Below are positions 43,222-51,475 of a stretch of 64,000 nucleotides of DNA, piece by piece (positions within the stretch are counted from its first letter, which is position 1; each line of letters starts with the position of its first letter). The notes beneath the pieces are model-generated. The model made no database searches. It saw only the letters and a list, made by a program, of their open reading frames with translations, and was not told where the DNA came from. Made by a program: the position numbers and the translations under genes. Source of the stretch: JANXLS01 sp037129555 (GTDB taxonomy: Bacteria > Planctomycetota > SZUA-567 > H5-PLA8); contig JBAXUS010000002.1 of NCBI GenBank assembly GCA_037129555.1, positions 1 to 64,000 on the forward strand. The letters are read 5' to 3'.

Positions 43222-44379
43222 ATGATTCGACTATTTTTATCATTCGTTGTTTATGCCGCGTTGATCGGAACGCAGGGTTTCAGTGCGGAAACGCCCGTGG
43301 CCCCGCCCAAACCGTTGCAACTGACCTACGTGCCTTCCGCGATTCGCATCAAAGATGTGTCTGACGTTCTTGGGGTGCGGTCGAATCAATTAGTGGGACA
43401 AGGTCTCGTCGTCGGATTGAACGGCACGGGCGACAAATCGGTCGATCTGACTGCTCAGCTTTTGCAAAACTTCACCAATCGAATGGGTATGAACATCCCC
43501 GCTGCACTTTTAAAGCCGAAGAACATTGCGGTAGTTGCGGTCACAGCCACGCTCCCGCCCTATGCTCGGAAAGGCTCGAAACTGGATGTCCAAGTGTCGT
43601 CACTCGGCGATGCGACATCGTTGCAAGGTGGCGTGCTGCTGCAAACGCCGTTGATCGGCGCTGACGGTCGCGTGTACGTCGTCGCCCAAGGCGCGTTGTC
43701 GATCGGCGGATTCGCGGCCGAAGGTGGTGGCGGCGGCGGTGGAAATTCAGTCCAGAAAAATCACCCGTTGGTTGGTCGGTCGCCCAATGGGGGATTTGTC
43801 GAACGGGAGATCGAGACCAGTTTTCAACGCGGTGGTATCGTGAGTCTGGTCCTGCGCGACGGCGATTTTACGACGGCGCAACGCATGGCCGCGTGTATCA
43901 ATGCCCGCTGGACGGACAGTGCCCGGGCAGTTGATTCCGGCACAGTCACATTCGTCATGCCGGCCGATGCGACGATGAAGCCCGTGGATATCGTGTCCGA
44001 ATTGGAGAACCTGCGATTTACGCCGGACATCCGCGCAAAGATTGTGATCAACGAGCGCACAGGGACGATCATCTCGGGTATGGATGTACGCATCGCGCCC
44101 ACCGTTTTGAGCCATGGAAGTCTGCTCATTACGGTCAAACATACGCCACAAGTTTCACAACCGGAACCTCTGAGTGCAGGAACCACTAAGGTTGTTACAG
44201 ACACGACCACAACAGCCGTGGAAGACGACGGCCAGGCGCTGGTCTTTAATCCCGGCCCAACCCTGGCGGATCTCGCCGGGGCCTTGAATGCCTTGAAAGT
44301 AAAACCCCGGGACATCATTGCCATCTTTCAAGCGTTGAAAGAGGCTGGCGCGCTCAATGCTGAATTGGTGATCATGTAA
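43222..44379 (+). CDS. flgI: P-ring protein FlgI
   Basis: A 385-residue protein with a signal peptide (1 to about 20, ending FSA). Conserved segments: IKDVSDVLGVRSNQLVGQGLVVGLNGTGD, NIAVVAVTATLPPYARKGSKLDVQVSSLGDA, and NLLVALGAxPxD-like C-terminus DLAGALNALKVKPRDIIAIFQALKEAGAL (conserved residues only partly continuous). A short Gly run (about 169-175) is unusual. FlgI surrounds the rod at the peptidoglycan. It is 14 bases after flgH. Confidence 0.97.
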   Translation: MIRLFLSFVVYAALIGTQGFSAETPVAPPKPLQLTYVPSAIRIKDVSDVLGVRSNQLVGQGLVVGLNGTGDKSVDLTAQLLQNFTNRMGMNIPAALLKPKNIAVVAVTATLPPYARKGSKLDVQVSSLGDATSLQGGVLLQTPLIGADGRVYVVAQGALSIGGFAAEGGGGGGGNSVQKNHPLVGRSPNGGFVEREIETSFQRGGIVSLVLRDGDFTTAQRMAACINARWTDSARAVDSGTVTFVMPADATMKPVDIVSELENLRFTPDIRAKIVINERTGTIISGMDVRIAPTVLSHGSLLITVKHTPQVSQPEPLSAGTTKVVTDTTTTAVEDDGQALVFNPGPTLADLAGALNALKVKPRDIIAIFQALKEAGALNAELVIM

Positions 44380-44390
44380 GGAGACCGGCG

Positions 44391-44687
44391 ATGAAAACAA
44401 ACACAAACCTGCCGACATCGACGACACCGTTGCTGGGCACTTTGCCGAAGGATTCGAACGCACGCTTGAAAAAAGCGGCGGATGAATTCGAGGCGATTTG
44501 GACGGAGCGATTGATGAAGGAGTCCCGACCGAAGAGCACGCTTTTCGGGAAGTCATTCGCATCTGAAACGTTTCACGACATGCAGGACCAGGCACTTGCC
44601 CGAACGATGGCACAACGCGGAGCACTAGGATTGTCCAAAGCTCTGACCAAACAGTTGGCTCCGAAGCAAGGAACGAGCAAACCATGA
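44391..44687 (+). CDS. flgJ: Rod-binding protein, FlgJ N-terminal domain only
   Basis: A 98-residue protein that matches only the rod-capping half of FlgJ: LKKAADEFEAIWTERLMKESRP near residues 26-47 and FHDMQDQALARTMAQRGALGLS near 62-83. The peptidoglycan-hydrolase half of enteric FlgJ is absent, as in many non-enteric bacteria, so a separate wall hydrolase is needed. The stop overlaps the next start (ATGA). Confidence 0.9.
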   Translation: MKTNTNLPTSTTPLLGTLPKDSNARLKKAADEFEAIWTERLMKESRPKSTLFGKSFASETFHDMQDQALARTMAQRGALGLSKALTKQLAPKQGTSKP

Positions 44688-45103
44688 GCGCATTTTATTC
44701 GAAGATCAAGATGAGTTCCGACCATGCGGTTGCCGGTGACCAGGAACAGGCAGCCATGGAATTTCTTCGACGCTTAATCGACGCGCAAAAGCAGATGCAC
44801 TGCGCGCTGGCATGCGCGGATGCGGATGCGATTGGCGAGGCTGTTTATGAAATCGAAAGCATCCTGGAAAACAGTCGAAATATCCGGACGTCCACGTTGC
44901 TTCCGGATCAGATCAAAGAGCGTCAGGAAGCGCGTGTGCTGGTCGAAACGGTGAGCGAATGGCAGCAGCAAAGCCGGGAGCTAACAAGACACAGCATGCG
45001 TCTGTTACGAAGGCTGTGTGGGTCAACTGTGGAGCCATCTTACACTGCGTCCGGCCAACTTGACGAATCGCAGGTGCCGCAATCAGTGGGCATTTGTGCC
45101 TGA
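44684..45103 (+). CDS. flgN: FlgN-like export chaperone for hook-filament junction proteins
   Basis: A 139-residue, mostly helical protein located exactly between flgJ and flgK, where flgN is usual. Long helices with acidic and Gln-rich faces (about 20-60 and 75-115) fit the FlgN family of chaperones for FlgK and FlgL. Sequence identity to FlgN is not decisive, so the name is largely from position and size. The last 25 residues look disordered. Confidence 0.7.
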   Translation: MSAFYSKIKMSSDHAVAGDQEQAAMEFLRRLIDAQKQMHCALACADADAIGEAVYEIESILENSRNIRTSTLLPDQIKERQEARVLVETVSEWQQQSRELTRHSMRLLRRLCGSTVEPSYTASGQLDESQVPQSVGICA

Positions 45104-45151
45104 GTCGGGTTGTGATCCAACGCTTTTTTCAGTTCCTTTTCGAGCCACTTC

Positions 45152-46537
45152 ATGGGCATGACCCTTTCTGGAATAATGAACATCGGCGTCAGCGGCGCGA
45201 AGGCTCATCAGAGCGCGATCGCGGTGGCCTCGCACAATATTTCGAACACCAACACGCCCGGCTATTCGCGACAACGAGCGGAGTTGGTTACGCTGCCGGT
45301 GCTGCAAACGATGAACGGGCAATTTGGCACGGGCGTCCAAGCGACTACTGTCACACGCTCCGACTCCGTTTTTGTTGACGCCGCATTGCGTGCGGAAGCG
45401 GGAGCGCAGGCTCGGTATGATACGTCCAGTTCGGGGCTACAAGACCTCGACGCGGTGCTTACCAGTTCCGGTGGTGTCCCCATTGGAAATGCGTTGACAG
45501 ATTTTTTTAATTCGGCCCAGGCGATGACGACCAATCCGGAATCGTTGGCAGTCCGCCAGACTTTTATTGACAGCGGCAAAAAGCTCGCCAATTTATTCAA
45601 CACCGCTTCGCAGCAACTGGACCTACTTCACACAGGCAGGGATGCGACCATTAGTCAAGATGCAACGACCATCAATTCAACGCTGACCCAAATCGCTGAT
45701 CTCAACAAGCAAATCACAACATCGGAACCCAATTCCGGTGCCGCAAACGACCTGCGCGACAAACGCGATGCGCTGGTTCTGCAGCTTGGATCCTCGATGG
45801 ATTTGAATGTGTCCGAGGCGACGAATGGTTCAATCACGATCACCGCGAATGGTGAGGCGCTGGTGTCGGGTTTCAATGTATCTCCCGTTCAAACGGCGAG
45901 CACGGGTGTGCCACCCCAGATGGAAATTCAATCAGGAAACGGCGTCTCATTGACGACGATGAACGGCAGTCTGCGCGGCATGAAAGACACGTACGACGCT
46001 GAAGCGGCGCTGCGATCCCAGTTGGATACGATTGCTGCGGGTGTGATTTCGAATGTCAACGCGATTCATGCCGCGCCCGGGGCGGCGTTTGATTTGAACG
46101 GTAATCAGGGCGTTGCATTTTTCACGGGAACCGACGCGGCCAGTATCGCGGTGAATGCAGTGGTGGCAGCGGACCCCAACAAAGTTGCGGCGGCATCCAC
46201 GGCCGCGCCGGGAAGTAACGGTGCCATATTGAAATTGGCGCAGTTGCAGGATCAGAAGGTTTTGCCGGGCGGGGCAGGGGTATCGACATTGAACGACTCC
46301 CTTACGAATCTTGCGTCGGGAGTGGGATCGCAGGCGAAGAACGCGCTGGACTTAAAGAGTGTCCACGATCTCGCACTCACGACATGGCAGCAGAGGCAAC
46401 AGTCGATAAATGGAGTCAACATGGACGAGGAATTATCGAACATGATGACGCTGCAACATGCCTACCAGGCAGCCGCGCGCGTGATGAGCGCCGTTGACAT
46501 GATGATGGACACAATCATCAATAAGATGGGAGCGTAA
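45152..46537 (+). CDS. flgK: Hook-filament junction protein FlgK (HAP1)
   Basis: A 461-residue protein. The N-terminal D0 motif SHNISNTNTPGYSRQRAEL is diagnostic of FlgK. The C-terminus has GVNMDEELSNMMTLQHAYQAAARVMSAVDMMMDTI (positions about 420-455), the matching helix. ATG 45152 or 45158 could start it. It connects the hook to the filament. It is shorter than enteric FlgK (about 547), with a reduced middle domain, in line with the short hook and flagellins here. Confidence 0.96.
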   Translation: MGMTLSGIMNIGVSGAKAHQSAIAVASHNISNTNTPGYSRQRAELVTLPVLQTMNGQFGTGVQATTVTRSDSVFVDAALRAEAGAQARYDTSSSGLQDLDAVLTSSGGVPIGNALTDFFNSAQAMTTNPESLAVRQTFIDSGKKLANLFNTASQQLDLLHTGRDATISQDATTINSTLTQIADLNKQITTSEPNSGAANDLRDKRDALVLQLGSSMDLNVSEATNGSITITANGEALVSGFNVSPVQTASTGVPPQMEIQSGNGVSLTTMNGSLRGMKDTYDAEAALRSQLDTIAAGVISNVNAIHAAPGAAFDLNGNQGVAFFTGTDAASIAVNAVVAADPNKVAAASTAAPGSNGAILKLAQLQDQKVLPGGAGVSTLNDSLTNLASGVGSQAKNALDLKSVHDLALTTWQQRQQSINGVNMDEELSNMMTLQHAYQAAARVMSAVDMMMDTIINKMGA

Positions 46538-46544
46538 TTGTAAC

Positions 46545-47474
46545 ATGCGTATTTCCGATCAAGTACGATATTCGGGGCTGGTTTCGGGCTACGGAACATT
46601 ACTCGAAAAACAGACGGCCATACAACGCCAAATCTCGTCGGGCAAACAGCTCGACCACGCCGCCGACAATCCGAATGGTTTCAGCGCGTTGCAGCGTGCG
46701 ACGCAGGAGCAATCGCGGCTGACTCAGAATTTAAGCAATATCGGTCAGGCGACTGATTTCTCCACGGCATCGGAGACGGCATTGCAAAATGTGATCGACC
46801 AGTTGCAACGTGCCAGCGAATTGGGGACATCCGCATCGGACGCGACGAAGTCGCCGGCGGAATTGGCGTCGATTTCTAATGAATTGAACACGATTCTAAA
46901 CGGCGTGATTTCAACGGCTTCACAGAGCTATGCAGGGCGGGCACTATTTTCTGGTGCCCAGACTGGAACCGCATCATTTGTCGCGACAACGGACGCGACA
47001 GGAAAAATCACCGGGGCGACGTACCAGGGCGATGGAACCGTATTAAGCACCGAAGATGTTCCGGGAAACACGATTGCCTACAGCCTTGTCGGAGCGGACG
47101 CCACGGGCGGCGGCTTTGGCGTGTTTCAAGACGTGTCGTCCGGAGTGGATATTTTCAAGACTCTCGCCACACTGCGCGACGATGTTAATAGTAATTCTGG
47201 CGCAATTCCGGCGGACCTGCAGAAATTAACAGCAAGTTTGGAACACCTTTCGCTTGCTCAATCCAAGGTCGGCGGGATTCAGAATCAATTGTCAAACAAC
47301 CAGTCACTTCTTCAGGACATGAATGACGGGGTGGGGCAAATGGTTTCGAAGCTCTCTGATACAGATTTGGCCAGTTCGATTACGAAACTTAAGGACCTGG
47401 AAGTGGCTTACCAGGCCGCGCTCGCGGTGGGTGCAAAAGTGGGAGACTTGAGCCTTCTCAATTATTTGAGGTAG
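46545..47474 (+). CDS. flgL: Hook-filament junction protein FlgL (HAP3)
   Basis: A 309-residue flagellin-like protein. N-terminal MRISDQVRYSGLVSGYG and QISSGKQLDHAADNP match FlgL, and the C-terminal KLKDLEVAYQAALAVGAKVGDLSLLNYL fits the family ending. It starts seven bases after flgK. FlgL lies between FlgK and the filament. Confidence 0.94.
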   Translation: MRISDQVRYSGLVSGYGTLLEKQTAIQRQISSGKQLDHAADNPNGFSALQRATQEQSRLTQNLSNIGQATDFSTASETALQNVIDQLQRASELGTSASDATKSPAELASISNELNTILNGVISTASQSYAGRALFSGAQTGTASFVATTDATGKITGATYQGDGTVLSTEDVPGNTIAYSLVGADATGGGFGVFQDVSSGVDIFKTLATLRDDVNSNSGAIPADLQKLTASLEHLSLAQSKVGGIQNQLSNNQSLLQDMNDGVGQMVSKLSDTDLASSITKLKDLEVAYQAALAVGAKVGDLSLLNYLR

Positions 47475-47477
47475 CCA

Positions 47478-47918
47478 ATGAATAGCATGATGGATGTGGC
47501 AGTAAAGATTCCGGCCATCTTGTCGACAACGCCGGATAAGATCACGATCGCGGGTGGCCTGCCGCCGTTTGTCAAAGCGTGCCGGTATTACATTCACCCG
47601 AAACACCAATCGCCACCCTTCTTACGCATCGAATGCGAGGATCAGGATCTCTCGTTTTTGCTGGTTGATCCGTTCCTGCTGGAATGCGGCTACAAGCCCG
47701 AATTTTTCGATGCGGATTTCGAAGAAATCGGATTGAAGTCCGGGGATTCAACGTTGGTACTTGCCATCGTCAATTTAAACCGTGGTATTGAGTTCGCGTC
47801 CTGCAATCTCGTTGGGCCGATCTTACTCAATCCCGCGAACGGTCGAGGCAAACAAGTGGTGTTGAAGAACAACACGCTTTTTTCATCGCGTCACCCTCTA
47901 TTCAAATCCAAAGGTTAA
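47478..47918 (+). CDS. fliW: Flagellar assembly factor FliW (CsrA antagonist)
   Basis: A 146-residue protein, ATG 47478 after GAGGTAG. The FliW beta-barrel pattern is clear: GGLPPF, FLRIECEDQDLSFLLVDP, LVLAIVNLN and NLVGPILLNPANGRGKQVVL (the usual NLxAPIxxNxxxxxGxQ). FliW binds flagellin, and also CsrA at a non-competitive site, so that flagellin is translated only when its level is low. It lies directly before csrA, as in Bacillus. Confidence 0.95.
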   Translation: MNSMMDVAVKIPAILSTTPDKITIAGGLPPFVKACRYYIHPKHQSPPFLRIECEDQDLSFLLVDPFLLECGYKPEFFDADFEEIGLKSGDSTLVLAIVNLNRGIEFASCNLVGPILLNPANGRGKQVVLKNNTLFSSRHPLFKSKG

Positions 47919-47920
47919 CC

Positions 47921-48211
47921 ATGCTCGTGCTAACCCGAAAGACCGGCGAGACGCTGATGTTGGGCGACAGCGTGGAAGTCCGGGTTTTGCGCGTGGATGG
48001 TGACGAAGTGCGACTTGGGATAGTGGCTCCGCGTAGCGTCTCGATTGTGCGCGGCGAGCTTCTGGCCGATATTCGCGCCGAGACCCAAAGTGCCGCAGGT
48101 GCCGCGCTCTCGCAATTGGAGAATTTGAAACGCGAGCTGGCCGGGCGGCACGCGCCGCAATCGCAACGGCTCACACCCGATCAGCAGAAAATGACAGTTC
48201 CGTGTGGTTGA
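47921..48211 (+). CDS. csrA: Carbon storage/translation regulator CsrA
   Basis: A 96-residue protein. The first 60 residues are CsrA: MLVLTRKTGETLMLGD, VRVLRVDGDEVRLGIVAPRSVSIVRGEL. The RNA-contacting N-terminal strand and the Arg near 44 are kept, although the usual VHREE is here VRGEL. The C-terminal tail (about 60-96) is a longer helix-plus-polar extension, as in FliW-controlled CsrA proteins, where that tail is the FliW interaction site. Candidate target sites are visible in both flagellin leaders. It starts three bases after fliW. Confidence 0.95.
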   Translation: MLVLTRKTGETLMLGDSVEVRVLRVDGDEVRLGIVAPRSVSIVRGELLADIRAETQSAAGAALSQLENLKRELAGRHAPQSQRLTPDQQKMTVPCG

Positions 48212-48213
48212 AC

Positions 48214-48288
48214 GTCATGCGACGCACACCGATGCGCATGACAGCCAGGTACGTATTTTGGTTATGAATGGACGACGATTCGTCCATT
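48214..48288. terminator. Two strong hairpins in the csrA / sigma-54-like gene convergence
   Basis: GTCATGCG (48214-48221) pairs with CGCATGAC (48235-48242). AATGGACGA (48267-48275) pairs with TCGTCCATT (48280-48288) around a four-base loop. The second is followed after 14 bases by a T8 run (48303-48310). They lie between converging genes and probably stop transcription from both sides. Confidence 0.55.
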
Positions 48289-48302
48289 GCAGATGCGGGC
48301 TG

Positions 48303-49748
48303 TTATTTTTTTTCCGAGCTGGACGCCAACTTGGCGCGTTGCTCGATGTCGAGTAGTTTCGTGTAAAGCGTGCGAACACTGATGTCGAGCATTTTGGCTG
48401 TGTGAGTGCGGTTGAAGCCGGTTTGTTCCATTGTTTTTTGGATCATCTCCGCTTCGATTTCTTCCAACGACTGGCCCACATTAAAAATGATTTGTGCCGG
48501 GGCTGCAGCTGTTGATTGAGGCTCTGGTACTGTAACAGCAGGCGCGGCGACGAGCGCGGGCGGCGATGGCGGTGTTGGCACTGTCGCCGGACGGGCTGGC
48601 GTTGCGGACGATTTTTCCGGCGAATGCGGATGGAATCTCAAGGACTCGTCGTTCATAACGCCGTTCTGTGCCGCAAACACAGCCCGCTCGATGCACACTT
48701 TCAATTCGCGAATATTTCCTGGCCAATTGTAGTTGAACAGCGTCTCACGCGCCTGCGTTTCGAGCGCCACATCCAACCCATACCGCTGATTAAATTGCTT
48801 CAAATAATACTCGCTCAGCAACGGAATATCTTCACGCCGCTCGGTCAAAGCGGGAATATGAACCGGTTGAAAGCGCGCCAGCAATTCGCGGTTAAAACCA
48901 CTTCCCTGCAATTTCTCTCCGTTCAGGCGGGAAGAGAGGATGACTCGGCGGGCGCTTATTTTGCCCGGATCCGCAGCCTGCTGCTCAGCCATGATCGTAT
49001 TGAGGCGCGCCTGAAATTCCGGCGACATACATTCTGCGCGTTCCAGATAAAGCGTACCACCCGCAGCAATATCCCACAACTTTCCAAATGGAGCGCGCAG
49101 CCCGCCGACAGATGTTTCGCGGCAATCGAATAGCTTTCGCTCCAGGAGACTTCCAGGAAGTTGGAAACAATTGGCAGAGATCAGTGGCTTGCAAACTTGC
49201 GCGGACGAGCGGTGCAGGTTCCGAGCCAGGAGTGACTTTCCGACGCCACAATCTCCCGATAACAGGACATGCCCATTTTCGCGGGCCAAATTAATGACGT
49301 CCCGGAAAACGCGCGAGATCCATTCGGAGCGGCCCACCAATTCGTCAAAGTAATTGGCCTCCTGGGCACGATAAAAAGCCGTTTCATTGATTAAGTCGCG
49401 TTGTTTGGCGGCGATATCGAACAGCGCAGCGAGCATTTCAACGGAGATAGGCGGCGGGATCACTGCAAACACGTCGTGTTCGGATATCCCGGATGGCGCA
49501 CCAGGCTTTTGCACGACGACGACAGTCGTTTCAGGAAAATCACGCCGGAGTGTTTCGACGAGCGTTTTTGAATTGGGAATGGCAGAATCCAGCACAATCG
49601 CATCGCGGCTGATACCTTCGGTGCACTGCCGGATTAACTCATCAGCATCCTTAGCTGGAAAAACGACGCACGCGTTCTTTTCAGCGAAGGACTGAATGAC
49701 CGTGTCCGGAACATCTGAGCCGAGACCTGTCAGGGATCGAATTCTCAC
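48303..49748 (-). CDS. Sigma-54-activator-like protein with degenerate AAA+ motifs but intact HTH
   Basis: A 481-residue protein. The N-terminal 115 residues look like a receiver without an acid pocket. The AAA+ region (about 135-370) keeps WPGNIRELK and a P-loop-like GDCGVGKS. The Walker B DE is replaced (LYLERAE), and the GAFTGA loop is gone: the ELFGHEKGAFTGA segment reads KLFDCRETSVGGLRAP. A Pro/Ala-rich linker (about 385-430) leads to a complete Fis-type helix-turn-helix (EEIEAEMIQKTMEQTGFNRTHTAKMLDISVRTLYTKL, about 432-468). It should bind DNA but not drive sigma-54 open-complex formation by itself. FleQ-type master regulators are relatives. The complementary partner may be the HTH-less activator at 32650. 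Confidence 0.9.
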   Translation of the reverse strand: MRIRSLTGLGSDVPDTVIQSFAEKNACVVFPAKDADELIRQCTEGISRDAIVLDSAIPNSKTLVETLRRDFPETTVVVVQKPGAPSGISEHDVFAVIPPPISVEMLAALFDIAAKQRDLINETAFYRAQEANYFDELVGRSEWISRVFRDVINLARENGHVLLSGDCGVGKSLLARNLHRSSAQVCKPLISANCFQLPGSLLERKLFDCRETSVGGLRAPFGKLWDIAAGGTLYLERAECMSPEFQARLNTIMAEQQAADPGKISARRVILSSRLNGEKLQGSGFNRELLARFQPVHIPALTERREDIPLLSEYYLKQFNQRYGLDVALETQARETLFNYNWPGNIRELKVCIERAVFAAQNGVMNDESLRFHPHSPEKSSATPARPATVPTPPSPPALVAAPAVTVPEPQSTAAAPAQIIFNVGQSLEEIEAEMIQKTMEQTGFNRTHTAKMLDISVRTLYTKLLDIEQRAKLASSSEKK

Positions 49749-49892
49749 GACATGCTACCTCTTAACGCGCCAGCGTACATTGCATTTATCCGATGCTGAC
49801 AGGGCATTCTAGCCAATTGTGAATTATATCCACAGACATTTTTTAGAGTGCCAACCGCAATTAAATCGCGGCAAATTTTGCGATTCATCTCT

Positions 49893-49918
49893 TAAATTCG
49901 CGGTACTCGGACCGATGA
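49893..49918 (+). promoter_or_regulatory. Sigma-28 (FliA) type promoter of flagellin 1
   Basis: TAAA at 49893-49896, 14 bases, then ACCGATGA at 49911-49918. It resembles TAAA-N15-GCCGATAA with one base less spacing. The predicted leader is about 105 bases. Confidence 0.65.
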
Positions 49919-49980
49919 GCAGGAATGTGAAGACGCCGATTCAATTCCTGCCATTGTGGCGGGTCGAATCGAGTGTCAGT

Positions 49981-50020
49981 CGGCAATATGGAAGCTGCCG
50001 GCGACTACATTTCAAGGAGG
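49981..50020 (+). promoter_or_regulatory. Candidate CsrA sites in the flagellin 1 leader
   Basis: CGGCA (49981-49985) pairs with TGCCG (49996-50000), with ATGGA in the ten-base loop. Twelve bases later CAAGGAGG (50013-50020) is both the Shine-Dalgarno and a match to the CsrA core CANGGANG. The layout parallels the two CsrA sites of the Bacillus hag leader. Confidence 0.6.
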
Positions 50021-50029
50021 AGCAGCATC

Positions 50030-50833
50030 ATGTCGGGGATCATCAACAACAACTCGAGTGCGAACACGGTCTACAAGAATTTCAGTCGAAACACGATGAT
50101 GCAGTCGAATTCGTTGGAAAGGCTGGCGACCGGTCTAAAGATCAACCGCGCATCGGATGACGCGGCGGGACTGGCGATCAGCGAAACGCTACGGCGCGAA
50201 GTGAAAGACACCAACGTCGCCGTGGACAATATCGCTGCCGCCACGAGCTTTGTCAACGTCGCGGACGGATACTTGCAAACTGTCCATGACGCGCTGGGAC
50301 GAATGTCCGAACTGGCCACGCGCGCCGGCGATGCCACGTTGAGCAACACGGACAAGGCTAACGTCAAGACGGAATACGACAAACTGGCTACGGAAATTGG
50401 GAGTATTGGAACGAACGCCAAATTCAATGGAGCCCAGATTTTTGACGGCAACGCCCGTGCCTTCACGGTCGATGCCAGCGGAAGTCAGTTCTCGATTTCA
50501 GCAACCTCGATGGCGACGCTGACGGCTCCGACGGCCATGGTGGCCAACAGCGACGGCACCGCGGAATTGGCGGCCATCACCACGGCAGTCAATACCATTG
50601 CGACGCAACGCGCCTCGATGGGTTCGGAGCAGAGTCAGTTGAACTTCAAGTCAACGGCGTTACAGAATTACGCTGAAAATGCGTCCGCAGCGGAAAGCCG
50701 CATCCGCGATGTCGATGTGGCGAAGGAATCCACCAACCTGTCCAAAGCGCAAATCCTGGTGCAGGCGTCAACTGCGATGTTGACCCAGGCCAACCAGAGT
50801 TCCCAAGGCGTGATCGCCTTGCTGCGCGGATAA
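50030..50833 (+). CDS. fliC: Flagellin 1
   Basis: A 267-residue flagellin. ATG 50030 follows AAGGAGG; an in-frame ATG at 49973 is upstream of the leader hairpin and is not the start. N-terminal D0/D1 motif: LATGLKINRASDDAAGLAISE. C-terminal motif: STAMLTQANQSSQGVIALLRG. Only D0 and D1 are present, with no variable D2/D3, so the filament should be thin and smooth. FliS, FliD and FliW, encoded nearby, are its partners. It has exactly the same length as flagellin 2. A sigma-28-like promoter and CsrA-type sites precede it. Confidence 0.97.
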   Translation: MSGIINNNSSANTVYKNFSRNTMMQSNSLERLATGLKINRASDDAAGLAISETLRREVKDTNVAVDNIAAATSFVNVADGYLQTVHDALGRMSELATRAGDATLSNTDKANVKTEYDKLATEIGSIGTNAKFNGAQIFDGNARAFTVDASGSQFSISATSMATLTAPTAMVANSDGTAELAAITTAVNTIATQRASMGSEQSQLNFKSTALQNYAENASAAESRIRDVDVAKESTNLSKAQILVQASTAMLTQANQSSQGVIALLRG

Positions 50834-50843
50834 TCTTGCAGCT

Positions 50844-50936
50844 CTCCTCGGTGATCACTGAGGAGATATGGCGGGAAGCGGGCCAGGCCGGATGCTTTAT
50901 TATAACGCACAAGTCCCGGCTCGCTTCCCTCTTTTT
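50844..50936 (+). terminator. Terminator after flagellin 1
   Basis: A palindromic hairpin at 50844-50865 (CTCCTC with GAGGAG around GTGATCAC) is followed by a larger stem, GGGAAGCGGGCC (50873-50884) with GGCTCGCTTCCC (50918-50929, one G-U pair), and a T-rich tail to 50936. Together they should end the flagellin 1 transcript and protect its 3' end. Confidence 0.75.
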
Positions 50937-51347
50937 GGGGATGTATCGGACAGTATCCGCATTCAAGACGCCGCACCTCGCGCTGTTGTCTGCGGATGTT
51001 GTCCAGTGGTTTCCAAATTCACATGGGCCGTACGGGCTGGACTTCGTTTGCCATGTTATGCGTTTGTCCACGTCGTACCCTTGTGTTGGTTTCACTACGA
51101 TAACCATCCCGCGCAGTTCGTTGCAGCACGCCAGCAGCGCTCGCGCCGGACGAATTAATTATCGGAAATGGCGGAGCCACTCAACCCAATACAAGCGCTC
51201 CGCCATGTGTCCGGAATGTGTCGTGCCGGGAGCGAAGTCCGCAAAGAACTCACGCCTTGCCCGGACTTCAGCCCATCGATTTATAAGGAGAAATAGCACG
51301 ACGCCCCTGCGCAAAAAATAGTTTCGAAAATAGTTGACACGGGCTCT
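50937..51347 (+). other. Intergenic spacer between the flagellin genes
   Basis: No convincing gene; long frames here have poor composition and one starts in the flagellin 1 terminator. A 10-bp perfect inverted repeat, ATGGCGGAGC at 51168-51177 and its complement at 51197-51206, forms a hairpin with a 19-base loop and no T run. TTGACA at 51334-51339 lacks a matching -10. Confidence 0.5.
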
Positions 51348-51373
51348 TAACTAATTCGAACTGGAGTCGATCA
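51348..51373 (+). promoter_or_regulatory. Sigma-28 (FliA) type promoter of flagellin 2
   Basis: TAAC at 51348-51351, 14 bases, then GTCGATCA at 51366-51373. It has the same spacing as the flagellin 1 and flgM sites but a weaker match. The predicted leader is about 95 bases. Confidence 0.5.
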
Positions 51374-51432
51374 GATCAATGGAAGCGACGGGAACCCGGC
51401 CAATGGGGTTCGGGACCGAAGCCTCTAAAAAA

Positions 51433-51466
51433 TGGCAAGGATGCCAAAAAACACGAACCAAGGAGG
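51433..51466 (+). promoter_or_regulatory. Candidate CsrA sites in the flagellin 2 leader
   Basis: TGGCA (51433-51437) pairs with TGCCA (51442-51446) and presents AGGA as a four-base loop, a textbook CsrA hairpin. Exactly 12 bases later CAAGGAGG (51459-51466) covers the Shine-Dalgarno. Spacing between the two elements equals that in the flagellin 1 leader. Confidence 0.7.
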
Positions 51467-51475
51467 GTTCAAATC

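Noticed and set aside
50836..51321. Long open frame between the flagellin genes
   Set aside because: It begins in the terminator hairpins, has no ribosome site and its composition does not look protein-like.
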